This document shows, in pieces, positions 1-8,451 of a stretch of 64,000 nucleotides of DNA (the first letter of the stretch is position 1; each line of letters begins with the position of its first letter). Below the pieces are notes generated by a model. That model did not search any database. It saw only the letters and a list, made by a program, of their open reading frames with translations, and had not been told where the DNA came from. Origin of the DNA: Leptolyngbya sp. NIES-2104. GTDB taxonomy: Bacteria > Cyanobacteriota > Cyanobacteriia > Leptolyngbyales > Leptolyngbyaceae. The position numbers and the translations under genes were made by a program. Location: contig NZ_BBWW01000001.1 in the NCBI RefSeq assembly GCF_001485215.1, positions 992,001-1,056,000 of the forward strand, in the 5' to 3' direction.

Positions 1-802
1 GAAAAAGTGCGATCGCAAAAATGGTCGAGCCAACAGGTTCTAAAAGAATGATTAATGTGACGATCGTCGGCGGTAAATGACGCATCGCCCAGTTAAAACT
101 CGTATGTCCAATCAGTTGTGGAAATACTGCCATCAACGCAACGTAGACATAAGTGAGAATGGGATAGCCAAGATACGATGAACCAAACAGGAACGGTAGC
201 GGAAATAGTGTGATTGCAGCAGTACTATACGCAATGGTTACGTAGCTTCCAACATTTAAGCCTTGTCTTTGTGCTTCTCTTCCCAACAAGAGATACAGAC
301 TTGCTGCCCACGCGCCCACGATCGCGAGTCCATTTCCTAAGAGCGGATTAGCTTCATCTTGGCTTGTACCCTCTAATCCGATGAGAATTCCGCCGATCAT
401 TGCGATTCCGATTCCCCAAAATGTGGCACGAGTCGGCTTTTCTCCAAACCAGAACCAACTCAGTAACGCCACCCAAAGCGGATTCGTCGTGACCAATGTT
501 GTAGAAATCGCGATCGACGTATAGCCTAACGACGAAATCCAAGTCGCGAAATGAATCGCGAGAGCCATTCCAGCCCCGATCGCGAATTTGATCGCAGTCG
601 GTGAAGTAGGTTGAAACGATTGCCAAGTCGGAACCAAAAATAAAGCCGCGATCGATAACCGTGATGCGGCTAACACGAGACTAAATCCGACTCCTGAAGC
701 TCCTGAAACGTCTGTCGCTAATCGAATCAGAATTGCGGCGGTCGAAACAGAGAGAATTCCGATCGTCAGAACGATCGTTAATTGGAGAGAACTCGATCGC
801 AT
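1..802 (-). CDS. DMT/EamA-family transporter, 3' end cut by window
   Basis: I translated this by hand from the ATG at 802; it stays open to the window edge (267 codons), so about 30 C-terminal residues are probably missing. It is a multi-span hydrophobic protein of the drug/metabolite transporter type with two EamA repeats; the link between repeats carries the usual basic WFGEKPTRATFWG-like stretch. Family members export or import small metabolites across the inner membrane; the substrate cannot be told from sequence. Its start lies only 5 nt after the stop of the upstream histidine kinase, so it is probably the last gene of a response regulator-kinase-transporter operon. Confidence 0.85.
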   Translation of the reverse strand, partial: MRSSSLQLTIVLTIGILSVSTAAILIRLATDVSGASGVGFSLVLAASRLSIAALFLVPTWQSFQPTSPTAIKFAIGAGMALAIHFATWISSLGYTSIAISTTLVTTNPLWVALLSWFWFGEKPTRATFWGIGIAMIGGILIGLEGTSQDEANPLLGNGLAIVGAWAASLYLLLGREAQRQGLNVGSYVTIAYSTAAITLFPLPFLFGSSYLGYPILTYVYVALMAVFPQLIGHTSFNWAMRHLPPTIVTLIILLEPVGSTIFAIALF

Positions 803-807
803 AGATT

Positions 808-3111
808 TCAAGTCGGCAATCTCACAGTAAATGTTGCCCCTCGATCGACTCCTGCACTTTCCGCCCGAATCGTTCCATTGTGCAATTCAACTAAGTGGCG
901 CGAAATTGCTAGTCCTAGCCCTAATCCATCCTTAGAACGATTTGAATCCGTATCCGCTTGAGCAAATCGATCGAAGACACGCGGTAAAAATGCTGGATCA
1001 ATTCCTTTTCCAGTATCACGAACAATGATTTCAACCGCAGATGAATCTTTAATCAGTAATGTGACATCAACGCTGCCACCACTTGGAGTAAATTTAACCG
1101 CATTCGTTAATAGATTCGTAATCACTTGCTGCAACCGATGAGAATCACCCATCACCGGATTAAGTGATTGTTCAATCTGCGATCGTAAAGCCACCCCTTT
1201 CGCTTCAGCAGCAAGCTGAATATTCGCGATCGCGGTTTCCACAATCACCGCTAGATTCACCGGAGCGAGATTAATTCGTAAATTTCCTCGAATCATTCGC
1301 GAGACATCCAGCAAATCTTCGATCAGTTGGGATTGAAGCAGCGCATTTCGCTCAATCACCGAAAGGGCACGTTTGAGCGTTTCAGCATCAAAAGTACGGG
1401 CTTGTAGGAGTTTTGCCCAACCTAAAATCGAATTGAGTGGCGATCGCAGTTCATGAGATACCATTGCGAGAAATTCGTCCTTACTGCGATTGGCGGCTTC
1501 CGCTTCGGCTCGTGCTGCTTCCGCTTCAGCCAGTAATCGATCGCGCTCTTGCGCCGCTCGTTTACGATCGCGCAAATCTAACCCGAAACAAATACTGTAG
1601 CCATCTTGTTCATGTCCCTCCATCATTGCAGTCCCGATCAAAATCGGCACGCGAGAACCGTCTTTGTGGTAGTACTCTTTCTCAGCGGGAGGAGCAATCC
1701 CAGTCGCTTTTAACTGAGCTTCGATGATTTGAGCGTGCGCCTCGTATCCAGGGGGAGTCAAGCTGATCCAATTCAGTGCCCCGGCATTCAATTCTTCACG
1801 GGTATAGCCCAGCAAATTGAGAAAAGCCTCATTCGCTTCATAAATTCGTCCACTAAAATCGGCAAAGAAAATACCGATTAAATTCGAGTCCGATAAGCGG
1901 CGAAATTTTGCTTCACTTTCGCGCAGGGCTTGTTCTGCCGATCGACGATCGTTGATATCATTCGTGTTTCCCACCAGTCGAATCGCTCGATGCTGGTCAT
2001 CTCGCACTACGACACTCCGTTCTTGCACCCAAATATAATGACCGTCCCGATGTCGAACGCGATACTCACTCTCAAAGCGATCCTCATGCCTTAATCGTTC
2101 TACAAAATCGATCTGCTCAAACGCTGCCAAATCTTCAGGATGAATGCGATCGTGCCACCATGCGACGGTCGGTTCCGCTTCTTCGGGCAAATAGCCGACG
2201 ACATTCACTAAGCCACGGGTTCGCTCCACTCGTCCGGTGAGCAAATCTAAGTCATACACGAGACTTTGAATGGCATCAATTGCCAGTTCAAATCGCTGAT
2301 TCGATCGCGTTAAAGACAGTTCCAACGTCTTACGCTGCATGATTTCTTGAGACAGTCCCAAAATCTGATCCGGAATGCCCTTTGTCGATCGACGAAACAC
2401 GACTTCTTGAGTATGAAACCAGTGCCATTCACCTTGAGCCGTCCGCATTCGGTATTCAAGCTCAAACACCTGATGATCGGGTGCAGTTTCAAATTGTGCT
2501 AGATGTTGAGGAACGCGATCGAGATCGTCCGGATGCAGCAGTTTTAACAAGACATCGCTGCCGAGTGCCTGAACTTGCTCAGGCGTATAACCGAGTACAT
2601 CTGTGATTTGGCGATTGATAAAAACATTGCGACGCTCGACCAAATCGTAAATGTAGAGAATTCCTGGAACGGCTTCAGTGAGTTGATGAAGAAACCGCTG
2701 CTGATCGTGTAACGCTTGCCGAGTCTGGGTCAGATCGCGTTTTGTTTGAGAATTCTCGATCGCTTTTCGCACCGTAATGTCTAGCATTTCAGGCGTGATT
2801 TGATCAACGAACAAATAATTTTCCGCACCTTGTCGTAGGGCTTGAACTGCGATCGACTCTTTACCACGATCGAGAATTGCAACCATCGAAGGACGCTGCA
2901 TTCCTAACTTTGATTTAATCTCTTCTATTAATGTAATTCTTGAAAATAGAATCAGATCAATTGATTCTGCACAACAAATCGATAAAGCATTTTCGATAGA
3001 ATTTGCTTCTAAAACAATGAAGTTTAATTCAGATAAATATCGACGATAAGTTTCGTGATCGAAGTCATCATCGGCAACGATTAAAATTGCAAGCGAAGAC
3101 TCAGGGAACAT
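808..3111 (-). CDS. PAS-domain sensor histidine kinase with a degenerate N-terminal receiver
   Basis: A 767-residue cytoplasmic sensor kinase without membrane spans. Order: receiver-like domain (1-125), three PAS/PAC modules (about 137-265, 270-392, 393-520), coiled linker rich in Ala-Glu, HisKA with the H-box VSHELRSPLNS (about 550) and HATPase_c with the DTGKGID and GLGLGLAISRHL boxes. In the receiver the phosphoacceptor Asp is replaced by Ser57 (IDLILFS) and the conserved Lys near 102 is absent, so it cannot be phosphorylated in the normal way. The gene follows a single-domain response regulator by 21 nt and is followed at once by a transporter. The stimulus is unknown. The kinase core closely resembles that of the hybrid kinase at 58281-60344. 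Confidence 0.93.
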   Translation of the reverse strand: MFPESSLAILIVADDDFDHETYRRYLSELNFIVLEANSIENALSICCAESIDLILFSRITLIEEIKSKLGMQRPSMVAILDRGKESIAVQALRQGAENYLFVDQITPEMLDITVRKAIENSQTKRDLTQTRQALHDQQRFLHQLTEAVPGILYIYDLVERRNVFINRQITDVLGYTPEQVQALGSDVLLKLLHPDDLDRVPQHLAQFETAPDHQVFELEYRMRTAQGEWHWFHTQEVVFRRSTKGIPDQILGLSQEIMQRKTLELSLTRSNQRFELAIDAIQSLVYDLDLLTGRVERTRGLVNVVGYLPEEAEPTVAWWHDRIHPEDLAAFEQIDFVERLRHEDRFESEYRVRHRDGHYIWVQERSVVVRDDQHRAIRLVGNTNDINDRRSAEQALRESEAKFRRLSDSNLIGIFFADFSGRIYEANEAFLNLLGYTREELNAGALNWISLTPPGYEAHAQIIEAQLKATGIAPPAEKEYYHKDGSRVPILIGTAMMEGHEQDGYSICFGLDLRDRKRAAQERDRLLAEAEAARAEAEAANRSKDEFLAMVSHELRSPLNSILGWAKLLQARTFDAETLKRALSVIERNALLQSQLIEDLLDVSRMIRGNLRINLAPVNLAVIVETAIANIQLAAEAKGVALRSQIEQSLNPVMGDSHRLQQVITNLLTNAVKFTPSGGSVDVTLLIKDSSAVEIIVRDTGKGIDPAFLPRVFDRFAQADTDSNRSKDGLGLGLAISRHLVELHNGTIRAESAGVDRGATFTVRLPT

Positions 3112-3132
3112 TGAGAAAATAACGTTATTTAA

Positions 3133-3516
3133 TTAGCCTGGTAAGCAGTATCGCTGAATCAGGCGCATTAATTCAAGCGGATCAACTGGCTTTGTTAAGT
3201 AATCGTTGAAACCAGAATTGATCGCTTGGAGTCGGTCTTCTTCGCGGGCGTATGCGGTAAGCGCGATCGCGGGCAGTTTTGCGCCTTGAGGCAGTTCGCG
3301 AACTTGTGCGATCAGTTGAAATCCATCCATCTCCGGCATGGCAACATCGCTGACTAACACGGTTGGAAGTTCTTTTTCTAAAAGAGACAAAGCCTCTCTT
3401 GCATTCGTGGCTACTGTAACGATCGCGCCTTCTTCTTCGAGCATAAATCGCAGAAGATCCCGTGTATCAGGATCATCATCGACTACGAAGATGTTGACTT
3501 GCCGCAATGATTCCAT
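3133..3516 (-). CDS. single-domain response regulator (CheY-like)
   Basis: A 127-residue stand-alone receiver. The acidic pair is at D13-D14, the phosphoacceptor is D57 (VLVSDVAMPEMDG), the switch Thr lies in IALTAYAREEDR and the conserved Lys in YLTKPVDP. There is no output domain. It is the first gene of a minus-strand operon with the histidine kinase just downstream and is presumably its partner; the receiver is strikingly like the C-terminal receiver of the hybrid kinase at 58281-60344, which shares the AYAREEDR signature. This suggests that the two loci are split and fused versions of the same signalling module. Confidence 0.93.
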   Translation of the reverse strand: MESLRQVNIFVVDDDPDTRDLLRFMLEEEGAIVTVATNAREALSLLEKELPTVLVSDVAMPEMDGFQLIAQVRELPQGAKLPAIALTAYAREEDRLQAINSGFNDYLTKPVDPLELMRLIQRYCLPG

Positions 3517-3902
3517 TTGTAATTGCTACCTGTACGAAGAAGAGCGCTGAAGGAATTTTTTTAGGAATAGAAAGTGAAGTCTAGACTACGCCTTACGGTA
3601 GGGTGAGTCGTCCACCTAGAGAAAGAGAATTTTTTGAGCGGCATCAAAAACGTAGCCAGAATTGTGATTGTTCTATCAGCTAATAAACGCTCACAAATAG
3701 ATAACAAGCTAAGTACGCTATCGTACATTTTCCTCCGATAGCAGGAGTGGTTCAATGCAGAACTCTAACTTTTGTTGAGGCACAATCTACTCTTAGGAAG
3801 GGATAAACCGAGCATCAACTTTTGTACAGTTTAACTATCAAAAGCTTACTCTCCTCTCTCTGGTAAGGTTTGGTCAGAAGTCCGCCCTGGGTTGTTTAAG
3901 GC
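3517..3902. other. gene-free stretch, 386 bp, possible small RNA
   Basis: No convincing protein gene on either strand; a 64-codon minus-strand frame (3561-3755) has no family look. It must hold the promoter of the response regulator/kinase operon on the minus strand. At its right edge a hairpin followed by T residues faces the plus strand (see 3885-3913), although no plus-strand gene lies upstream. Confidence 0.4.
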
Positions 3903-3913
3903 TCAGGGTTTTT
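3885..3913 (+). terminator. terminator-like hairpin on the plus strand
   Basis: CCCTGGG at 3885-3891 pairs with CTCAGGG at 3902-3908 (7 pairs, one G-T), followed directly by five T. The polarity fits a plus-strand transcript ending at the stop codon of the minus-strand ribokinase gene. On the minus strand there is no T run after the stem. Confidence 0.4.
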
Positions 3914-4829
3914 GCTTGAGAAATTGATCAAAGGTTGATCGATCGACTAGTGAAGTTTGCGCCCCAGATTTTGTCGTTGAAAGCGCTCCTGATGCTGCTC
4001 CCCAAGTCATTGCTTCTCGAATCTGTAATCCTTCTGAAAGGGCAACTGCTAACCCCGCATTAAACGCATCTCCAGCGGCTACAGTATCGATCGCATTCAC
4101 CGAAAACGCTGGAGTTAAGAACCGCTCTCGTTCAGTCGCGCAAAATGCACCTTGTGAGCCGAGTTTAATCACGATTGTTTTTGCGCCTTTCTGCTGTAGA
4201 ACGGTTGCAGCGCGATCGACATCCGATTCATTCTCAATGGGAAAACCGACGAGTTGCGCCGCTTCGATCGCGTTCGGAGTCAGAATGTCGATCAATGGAT
4301 AGAGCGAGTTTGGAAAATTCGTCGGTGCGGGAGCCGGATCAAGGATCACGATCGCACCGATTTGATGCGCGATCGCGGCGGCTAATTCTACGATCGCGAT
4401 CGGAATCTCAAGCTGTAGCAGCAAAATCGATGAATTCGTCAAGGTCGATTGAAGCTTCTCAAGATCAGACTCATCAACATTGCCGTTCGCGCCTGGAATT
4501 ACGATGATATGGTTTTCGCTGCGATCGTCAACCGCAATCATCGCCACACCAGATGAAATAGAGCGATCAACCATGACTAAAGCCGTCTGCACTCCTGAAT
4601 CTTGCAAACTTTTGAGCAATTCTTCTCCAAACGCATCGCCACCCACCCGCCCGATCATTCGAGTCGAGCCACCGAGTTTTGCAGACCCGACCGCCTGATT
4701 TGCCCCTTTTCCGCCTGGAACCGTGACAAAAGAATACCCAGAGAGCGTTTCTCCAGGTTTGGGTAAATGGGGAACTCGTGCGACGAGATCCAGATTGATG
4801 CTGCCAAAGACAATAATCGATCGAGTCAT
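3903..4829 (-). CDS. rbsK: ribokinase (PfkB family)
   Basis: A 308-residue PfkB-family sugar kinase, full length for ribokinase, which phosphorylates D-ribose at O5 using ATP in the cytoplasm and feeds the pentose phosphate pathway. The N-terminal PfkB signature (GSINLDLVARVP, then VPGGKGANQAVGSAKLGG) and the C-terminal signature with the catalytic Asp (AIDTVAAGDAFNAGLAV) are both intact. The gene stands alone: no ribose transporter or repressor lies next to it, so it may serve salvage of ribose from nucleosides. The 62-nt gap from the next gene upstream (permease) leaves operon membership open. Another PfkB sugar kinase activity cannot be excluded. Confidence 0.88.
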   Translation of the reverse strand: MTRSIIVFGSINLDLVARVPHLPKPGETLSGYSFVTVPGGKGANQAVGSAKLGGSTRMIGRVGGDAFGEELLKSLQDSGVQTALVMVDRSISSGVAMIAVDDRSENHIIVIPGANGNVDESDLEKLQSTLTNSSILLLQLEIPIAIVELAAAIAHQIGAIVILDPAPAPTNFPNSLYPLIDILTPNAIEAAQLVGFPIENESDVDRAATVLQQKGAKTIVIKLGSQGAFCATERERFLTPAFSVNAIDTVAAGDAFNAGLAVALSEGLQIREAMTWGAASGALSTTKSGAQTSLVDRSTFDQFLKQKP

Positions 4830-4891
4830 AAAAAATTGAGCGAACGTAGTCTAGATTCTACATTCGCCCAATCTTAGATTTGATTACAGTT

Positions 4892-5764
4892 TTAAGCTAA
4901 TCGACGCTTCATCAAAGGTTGAACTGCAACAAGCGCGATCGCACAAAGTCCGACTAAAATCAGCAACGCTTCACCTAACGTCACATTGCCAAACGGAGCC
5001 TGCATAATCACGCTACCAAAGCTCCAATCGGGATGTAGATATACATAGCGAATTGGCTCGATCGCATAACTCAACGGGTTCAAAGTCGCGACAATCTGCA
5101 ACCATTTCGGCATAAACGACAACGGAACCAATGCAGTACTCGCAAACAATAGCGGTAAGTTCGTCACAAAGATGACCGCCAGCAGTTCAATGTGTCCCGG
5201 TAGCGCAAACGCCAATCCTAAACTTAATGCCGTCACTGCAACGACTAATAACAGAACAATCAGCGCTACCAATGCAAGCCCGATCGCATTCGGTAATCCT
5301 GCACCTAAGAAGGCACTCATCGCAATGATCGCCGCTGTTTGAATCAGGCTTAGAGTCGTGATGAAAATCGCTGAAGCCATCACGATCGAGAACCGCGAAG
5401 CCAACGGAGCGACTAATAATCGATTTAAGAAACCGAATTCTCGATCGAACATCACCGGAAGTCCCGCATTCAACGCCCCACTAAATGCAGTGAATACAAT
5501 CACGCCAGCCCCTAAGAACTGACCATAATTTACTTGATCACCGAATAATCCTCGCGGTGCATTTTGGAACAGTGCGCCAAACAGAAACAACCACATCAGC
5601 GGTTGAATAATCCCAGCTACAAGTGTTGATGGGCGGCGTTGCAGTTGGATAAACAATCGACGGGTCATCGCTGCCGTTTCTTGGAAAAACTCGCCGACTG
5701 GATTCTCAGGCGCGATCGTCGATTTTGAATCGAAAGATTTAGAAGGGGTAATGGTTGTACTCAT
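4892..5764 (-). CDS. ABC-2 type exporter permease, DrrB-like
   Basis: A 290-residue ABC-2 permease with about six hydrophobic segments after a 35-residue polar N-terminus. Typical DrrB-like features are the stretch MFDREFGFLNRLLVAP after the second span and the late PLSFMPKWLQIVATLNPLSYAIEPIR segment. It forms the membrane channel for the ATPase encoded 9 nt upstream (5774-6793). Family members export lipids, antibiotics or glycoconjugates. In cyanobacteria this pair is commonly chromosomal and single-copy; the substrate here is unknown. Confidence 0.9.
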   Translation of the reverse strand: MSTTITPSKSFDSKSTIAPENPVGEFFQETAAMTRRLFIQLQRRPSTLVAGIIQPLMWLFLFGALFQNAPRGLFGDQVNYGQFLGAGVIVFTAFSGALNAGLPVMFDREFGFLNRLLVAPLASRFSIVMASAIFITTLSLIQTAAIIAMSAFLGAGLPNAIGLALVALIVLLLVVAVTALSLGLAFALPGHIELLAVIFVTNLPLLFASTALVPLSFMPKWLQIVATLNPLSYAIEPIRYVYLHPDWSFGSVIMQAPFGNVTLGEALLILVGLCAIALVAVQPLMKRRLA

Positions 5765-5773
5765 AGGGTTTTG

Positions 5774-6793
5774 CTATCTCATACTTTGCTTACGTTCTGC
5801 TTTCGGATCTCGACTGCCCACTGCCGCTAGTTCCGCATCCATCAAGGTTCGTCCGGTTGCTGCCAGATACACATCGTCTAAACTCGGTCGCGATTGAGCA
5901 ATCCCAAAAGTCGGAAGTCCGGCTTGTTGTAAGGTTTGTTGAATTTTGGACAAAGCATCGCTATTTGGAGAAACCACTAAGTTTAGCGAATTTCCTTGGG
6001 CTGAATTGATGATCACTTCCTGAACGATCGGTAGTGCTTCGAGCAGCGATCGCGCTTTCTCGGCTTCATCCAGGGGCGAAAATTCCCGAATTCGTAGGGT
6101 AATTCGTTCACCCCCAACTTGATCTTTTAGTTCTGACGGCGTTCCTGACGAGATGACAATTCCTCGATCGATAATCGCCACTCGATCGGCAAGCGCATCA
6201 ATTTCTTCTAGATAATGGCTCGTGATTAAAACCGTCGTGCCTTGTTCGCGCAGTTGACGTAAGAAATTCCACACGACCACACGACTTTCGATATCGAGTC
6301 CGACGGTCGGTTCATCCAATACCAACACATCCGGTTGATGAAGCAGTCCCGCAGCGAGATCTAATCGTTTCATTAATCCACCCGAATAGGTGCCGCTCTT
6401 TTTATCCGCCCATTCATCAAGTCCTAACAAGTTGAGAATTTCAGCGATTCGGGGCTTAATCGTCGCTTTGGGCAAATGATAGAGAGCCGCTTGGAGTTCG
6501 AGCAATTCGCGACCCGTGAGGACTTTATCAGGCGCGACCTGTTGCGCGACGTATCCTAATCGCTGACGGACGGCGCGGGGATTGTTGATCGCGCTAATGC
6601 CTGACACTTCGATCCTGCCTGAATCCGGTTCGGTTAACGTACACAAACAGCGCAACGTCGTTGTTTTGCCTGCTCCATTCGGACCCAAAAGCCCAAAGAT
6701 CTCGCCCGATTGAACTTCTAGCGACACCTCTTTGACCGCTTCTACGGCTCCATAGCGCTTCTGTAACTTTTCAATTAGCACCGCAGGAGTCAT
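5774..6793 (-). CDS. ABC exporter ATP-binding protein, DrrA-like
   Basis: The ATPase partner of the ABC-2 permease downstream. Walker A GPNGAGKTTT, signature YSGGLMKRLDLA, Walker B VLVLDEPTVGLD and the switch His (TSHYLEEIDALADRV) are all intact, followed by the C-terminal regulatory extension typical of daunorubicin-resistance DrrA proteins (ending RPSLDDVYLAATGR). The open frame can be extended eight codons to 6817, but I chose the ATG at 6793 because AAAGGAGG lies 6 nt in front of it; this gives 339 residues. The upstream intergenic region is shared, divergently, with the OCP gene. Confidence 0.92.
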   Translation of the reverse strand: MTPAVLIEKLQKRYGAVEAVKEVSLEVQSGEIFGLLGPNGAGKTTTLRCLCTLTEPDSGRIEVSGISAINNPRAVRQRLGYVAQQVAPDKVLTGRELLELQAALYHLPKATIKPRIAEILNLLGLDEWADKKSGTYSGGLMKRLDLAAGLLHQPDVLVLDEPTVGLDIESRVVVWNFLRQLREQGTTVLITSHYLEEIDALADRVAIIDRGIVISSGTPSELKDQVGGERITLRIREFSPLDEAEKARSLLEALPIVQEVIINSAQGNSLNLVVSPNSDALSKIQQTLQQAGLPTFGIAQSRPSLDDVYLAATGRTLMDAELAAVGSRDPKAERKQSMR

Positions 6794-6960
6794 CTCACTC
6801 CTCCTTTGTTGATACAAATCTTTAAGATGTTCCCTTTCTATTCTAAGAACTGTAAGCCCCGATAGATCGCACGTTCAAGATATTTATGAAAACTCCAGTA
6901 TTCAAACCACTCTGAAGAATTGATTTAATTTATGAGAGGTATTGTAAAGAAAGATTAACC

Positions 6961-6986
6961 AATTTGTAACAAATTGTGATAATTTG
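6961..6986. promoter_or_regulatory. alternating inverted repeats upstream of the OCP gene
   Basis: AATTTG-TAA-CAAATT-GTGAT-AATTTG: three copies of one 6-bp half-site in alternating orientation, 74-99 bp before the OCP start. It looks like a binding site for a dimeric regulator or part of an AT-rich promoter. Function is inferred from placement only. Confidence 0.4.
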
Positions 6987-7059
6987 TATCGTAACAGGAA
7001 AATAAATCGCTCTAAAGCGAGCTTTCTGCGACTCGTTCAATACTCTAGGTCTTAAAATT

Positions 7060-8019
7060 ATGCCGATTAGCCTTGACTCAGCTCGTAGTATTTTTCCTAG
7101 TACGCTCTCAGCGGATGCTGTCCCCGCAACGACTGCTCGGTTCAATCAACTCAGCGCAGAAGATCAACTGGCATGGACTTGGTTCGCTTACCTCGAAATG
7201 GGCAAAACTGTAACCGTCGCGGCTCCGGGTGCAGCGAGTATGCAGTTTGCAGAACCGACATTAGAGCAGATCAAAAAGATGTCTTTTCCTGAACAAACAC
7301 AGGTGATGTGTGACCTCGCAAACCACGCGGATACACCGATTTGCCGCACTTATGCAACTTGGTCGCCTAATATCAAACTTGGTTTCTGGTTTCAGCTTGG
7401 AGAATGGATGGAGCAAGGCATCGTTGCCCCAATTCCAACAGGTTATCAGCTTTCTGCCAATGCCTCGGCAGTCCTGCAAGCCCTCAGAGAGTTGGATCAG
7501 GGTCAGCAAATCACCGTTTTGCGGAATTCGGTTGTGGACATGGGCTATGACCTGGATAAATTGGGGAGTTTTACCCGCGTCTCAGAACCTGTTGTCGCTC
7601 CTAAAGCACAGTCTCAGCGCACCTCAGTCAAAATCGAAGGCATTAATAATGCAACGGTTCTGAACTACATGGACAACTTGAACGCGAACGATTTTGATGT
7701 CTTAATCGAGTTGTTTGCACCCGATGGAGCCTTACAACCGCCCTTCCAAAAGCCGATCGTGGGTAAAGAAGCAGTCCTCCGATTTTTCCGCGAAGAGTGC
7801 CAAAATCTGAAATTGATTCCAGAAAGAGGCGTAGCTGAACCCGCAGAAGACGGTTACACCCAAATCAAAGTCACTGGAAAAGTTCAAACTCCCTGGTTCG
7901 GCGCAGCGGTCGGGATGAACATGGCTTGGAGATTCTTGATCAATCCTCAAGGCAAAATCTTCTTTGTGGCGATCGATTTACTCGCGTCTCCAAAAGAACT
8001 GCTGAACCTGATTCGGTAG
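7060..8019 (+). CDS. ocp: orange carotenoid protein (OCP1 type)
   Basis: A 319-residue photoprotective protein that binds a ketocarotenoid, is switched on by blue-green light and then quenches excitation energy at the phycobilisome core. The all-helical N-terminal domain (about 20-165) keeps the carotenoid-contact residues Tyr44 and Trp110 and the interdomain Arg155. The C-terminal NTF2-like domain (about 195-319) keeps the keto-group hydrogen-bond pair at Tyr203 and Trp290, which match Tyr201 and Trp288 of the Synechocystis protein after a two-residue linker insertion. It is followed by the FRP gene, as expected for OCP1. It starts at the first ATG after a possible operator region. Confidence 0.97.
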   Translation: MPISLDSARSIFPSTLSADAVPATTARFNQLSAEDQLAWTWFAYLEMGKTVTVAAPGAASMQFAEPTLEQIKKMSFPEQTQVMCDLANHADTPICRTYATWSPNIKLGFWFQLGEWMEQGIVAPIPTGYQLSANASAVLQALRELDQGQQITVLRNSVVDMGYDLDKLGSFTRVSEPVVAPKAQSQRTSVKIEGINNATVLNYMDNLNANDFDVLIELFAPDGALQPPFQKPIVGKEAVLRFFREECQNLKLIPERGVAEPAEDGYTQIKVTGKVQTPWFGAAVGMNMAWRFLINPQGKIFFVAIDLLASPKELLNLIR

Positions 8020-8053
8020 AAATTGACTGAGCGATCGTTGATTATTTTTCCAG

Positions 8054-8079
8054 TGAGCGTTCTAATTTAAGAGCGCTCA
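8054..8079 (+). promoter_or_regulatory. intercistronic hairpin between OCP and FRP genes
   Basis: A 10-bp stem (8054-8063 with 8070-8079, one G-T pair, loop of 6) sits in the 101-bp gap between the two genes. It is followed only by TTGTTGT, so it is a weak terminator at best. It could reduce read-through or protect the OCP message. Confidence 0.5.
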
Positions 8080-8120
8080 TTGTTGTCTAAACCTTTTGGG
8101 ACTGCAATTCGAGTTTAATA

Positions 8121-8450
8121 ATGCAAGTGAGTGAGATTCAGTGGTCTAAGACCGAAAAAGAGATTTCTCGATCTGCCTTCGATCGAGCGTATCAGCGAGA
8201 AATTGACAGCTTAATTCAAACCGTGACTGAAACAGCGAAAACGATCTCAGACATTGATCAAGTTTGGCAACTCCATGATTTTCTCAGCGCAAAACGGCAC
8301 GAGATCGACGGTAAATATGATTATCAATATTCGAGTTTGATCTTTGTGTTTGCGAGATTGGTGCGAGAACAGTGGTTATCGATCGACGAATTGGAAGGAT
8401 TAGAAGCTGAGAAACTTGCGAAAATCTCAGCCCTAGTCAAAATGTTGTAG
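8121..8450 (+). CDS. frp: fluorescence recovery protein
   Basis: A 109-residue helical protein that binds the C-terminal domain of photoactivated OCP, speeds its return to the orange form and ends quenching. The conserved patch WQLHDFLSAKRHEIDGKYDY (Trp49, His52, Asp53, Arg59) corresponds to the OCP-interaction and dimer surface of the Synechocystis protein, whose numbering is one higher. Its location 101 bp after OCP on the same strand fits the known pairing. The two genes may be partly uncoupled by an intergenic hairpin. The stop codon almost abuts the convergent gene at 8452. Confidence 0.95.
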   Translation: MQVSEIQWSKTEKEISRSAFDRAYQREIDSLIQTVTETAKTISDIDQVWQLHDFLSAKRHEIDGKYDYQYSSLIFVFARLVREQWLSIDELEGLEAEKLAKISALVKML

Positions 8451-8451
8451 T

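Noticed and set aside
3561-3755. 64-codon minus-strand frame in the gap after ribokinase
   Set aside because: No ribosome-binding site or family pattern; high Ser/Thr/Phe composition suggests non-coding sequence.
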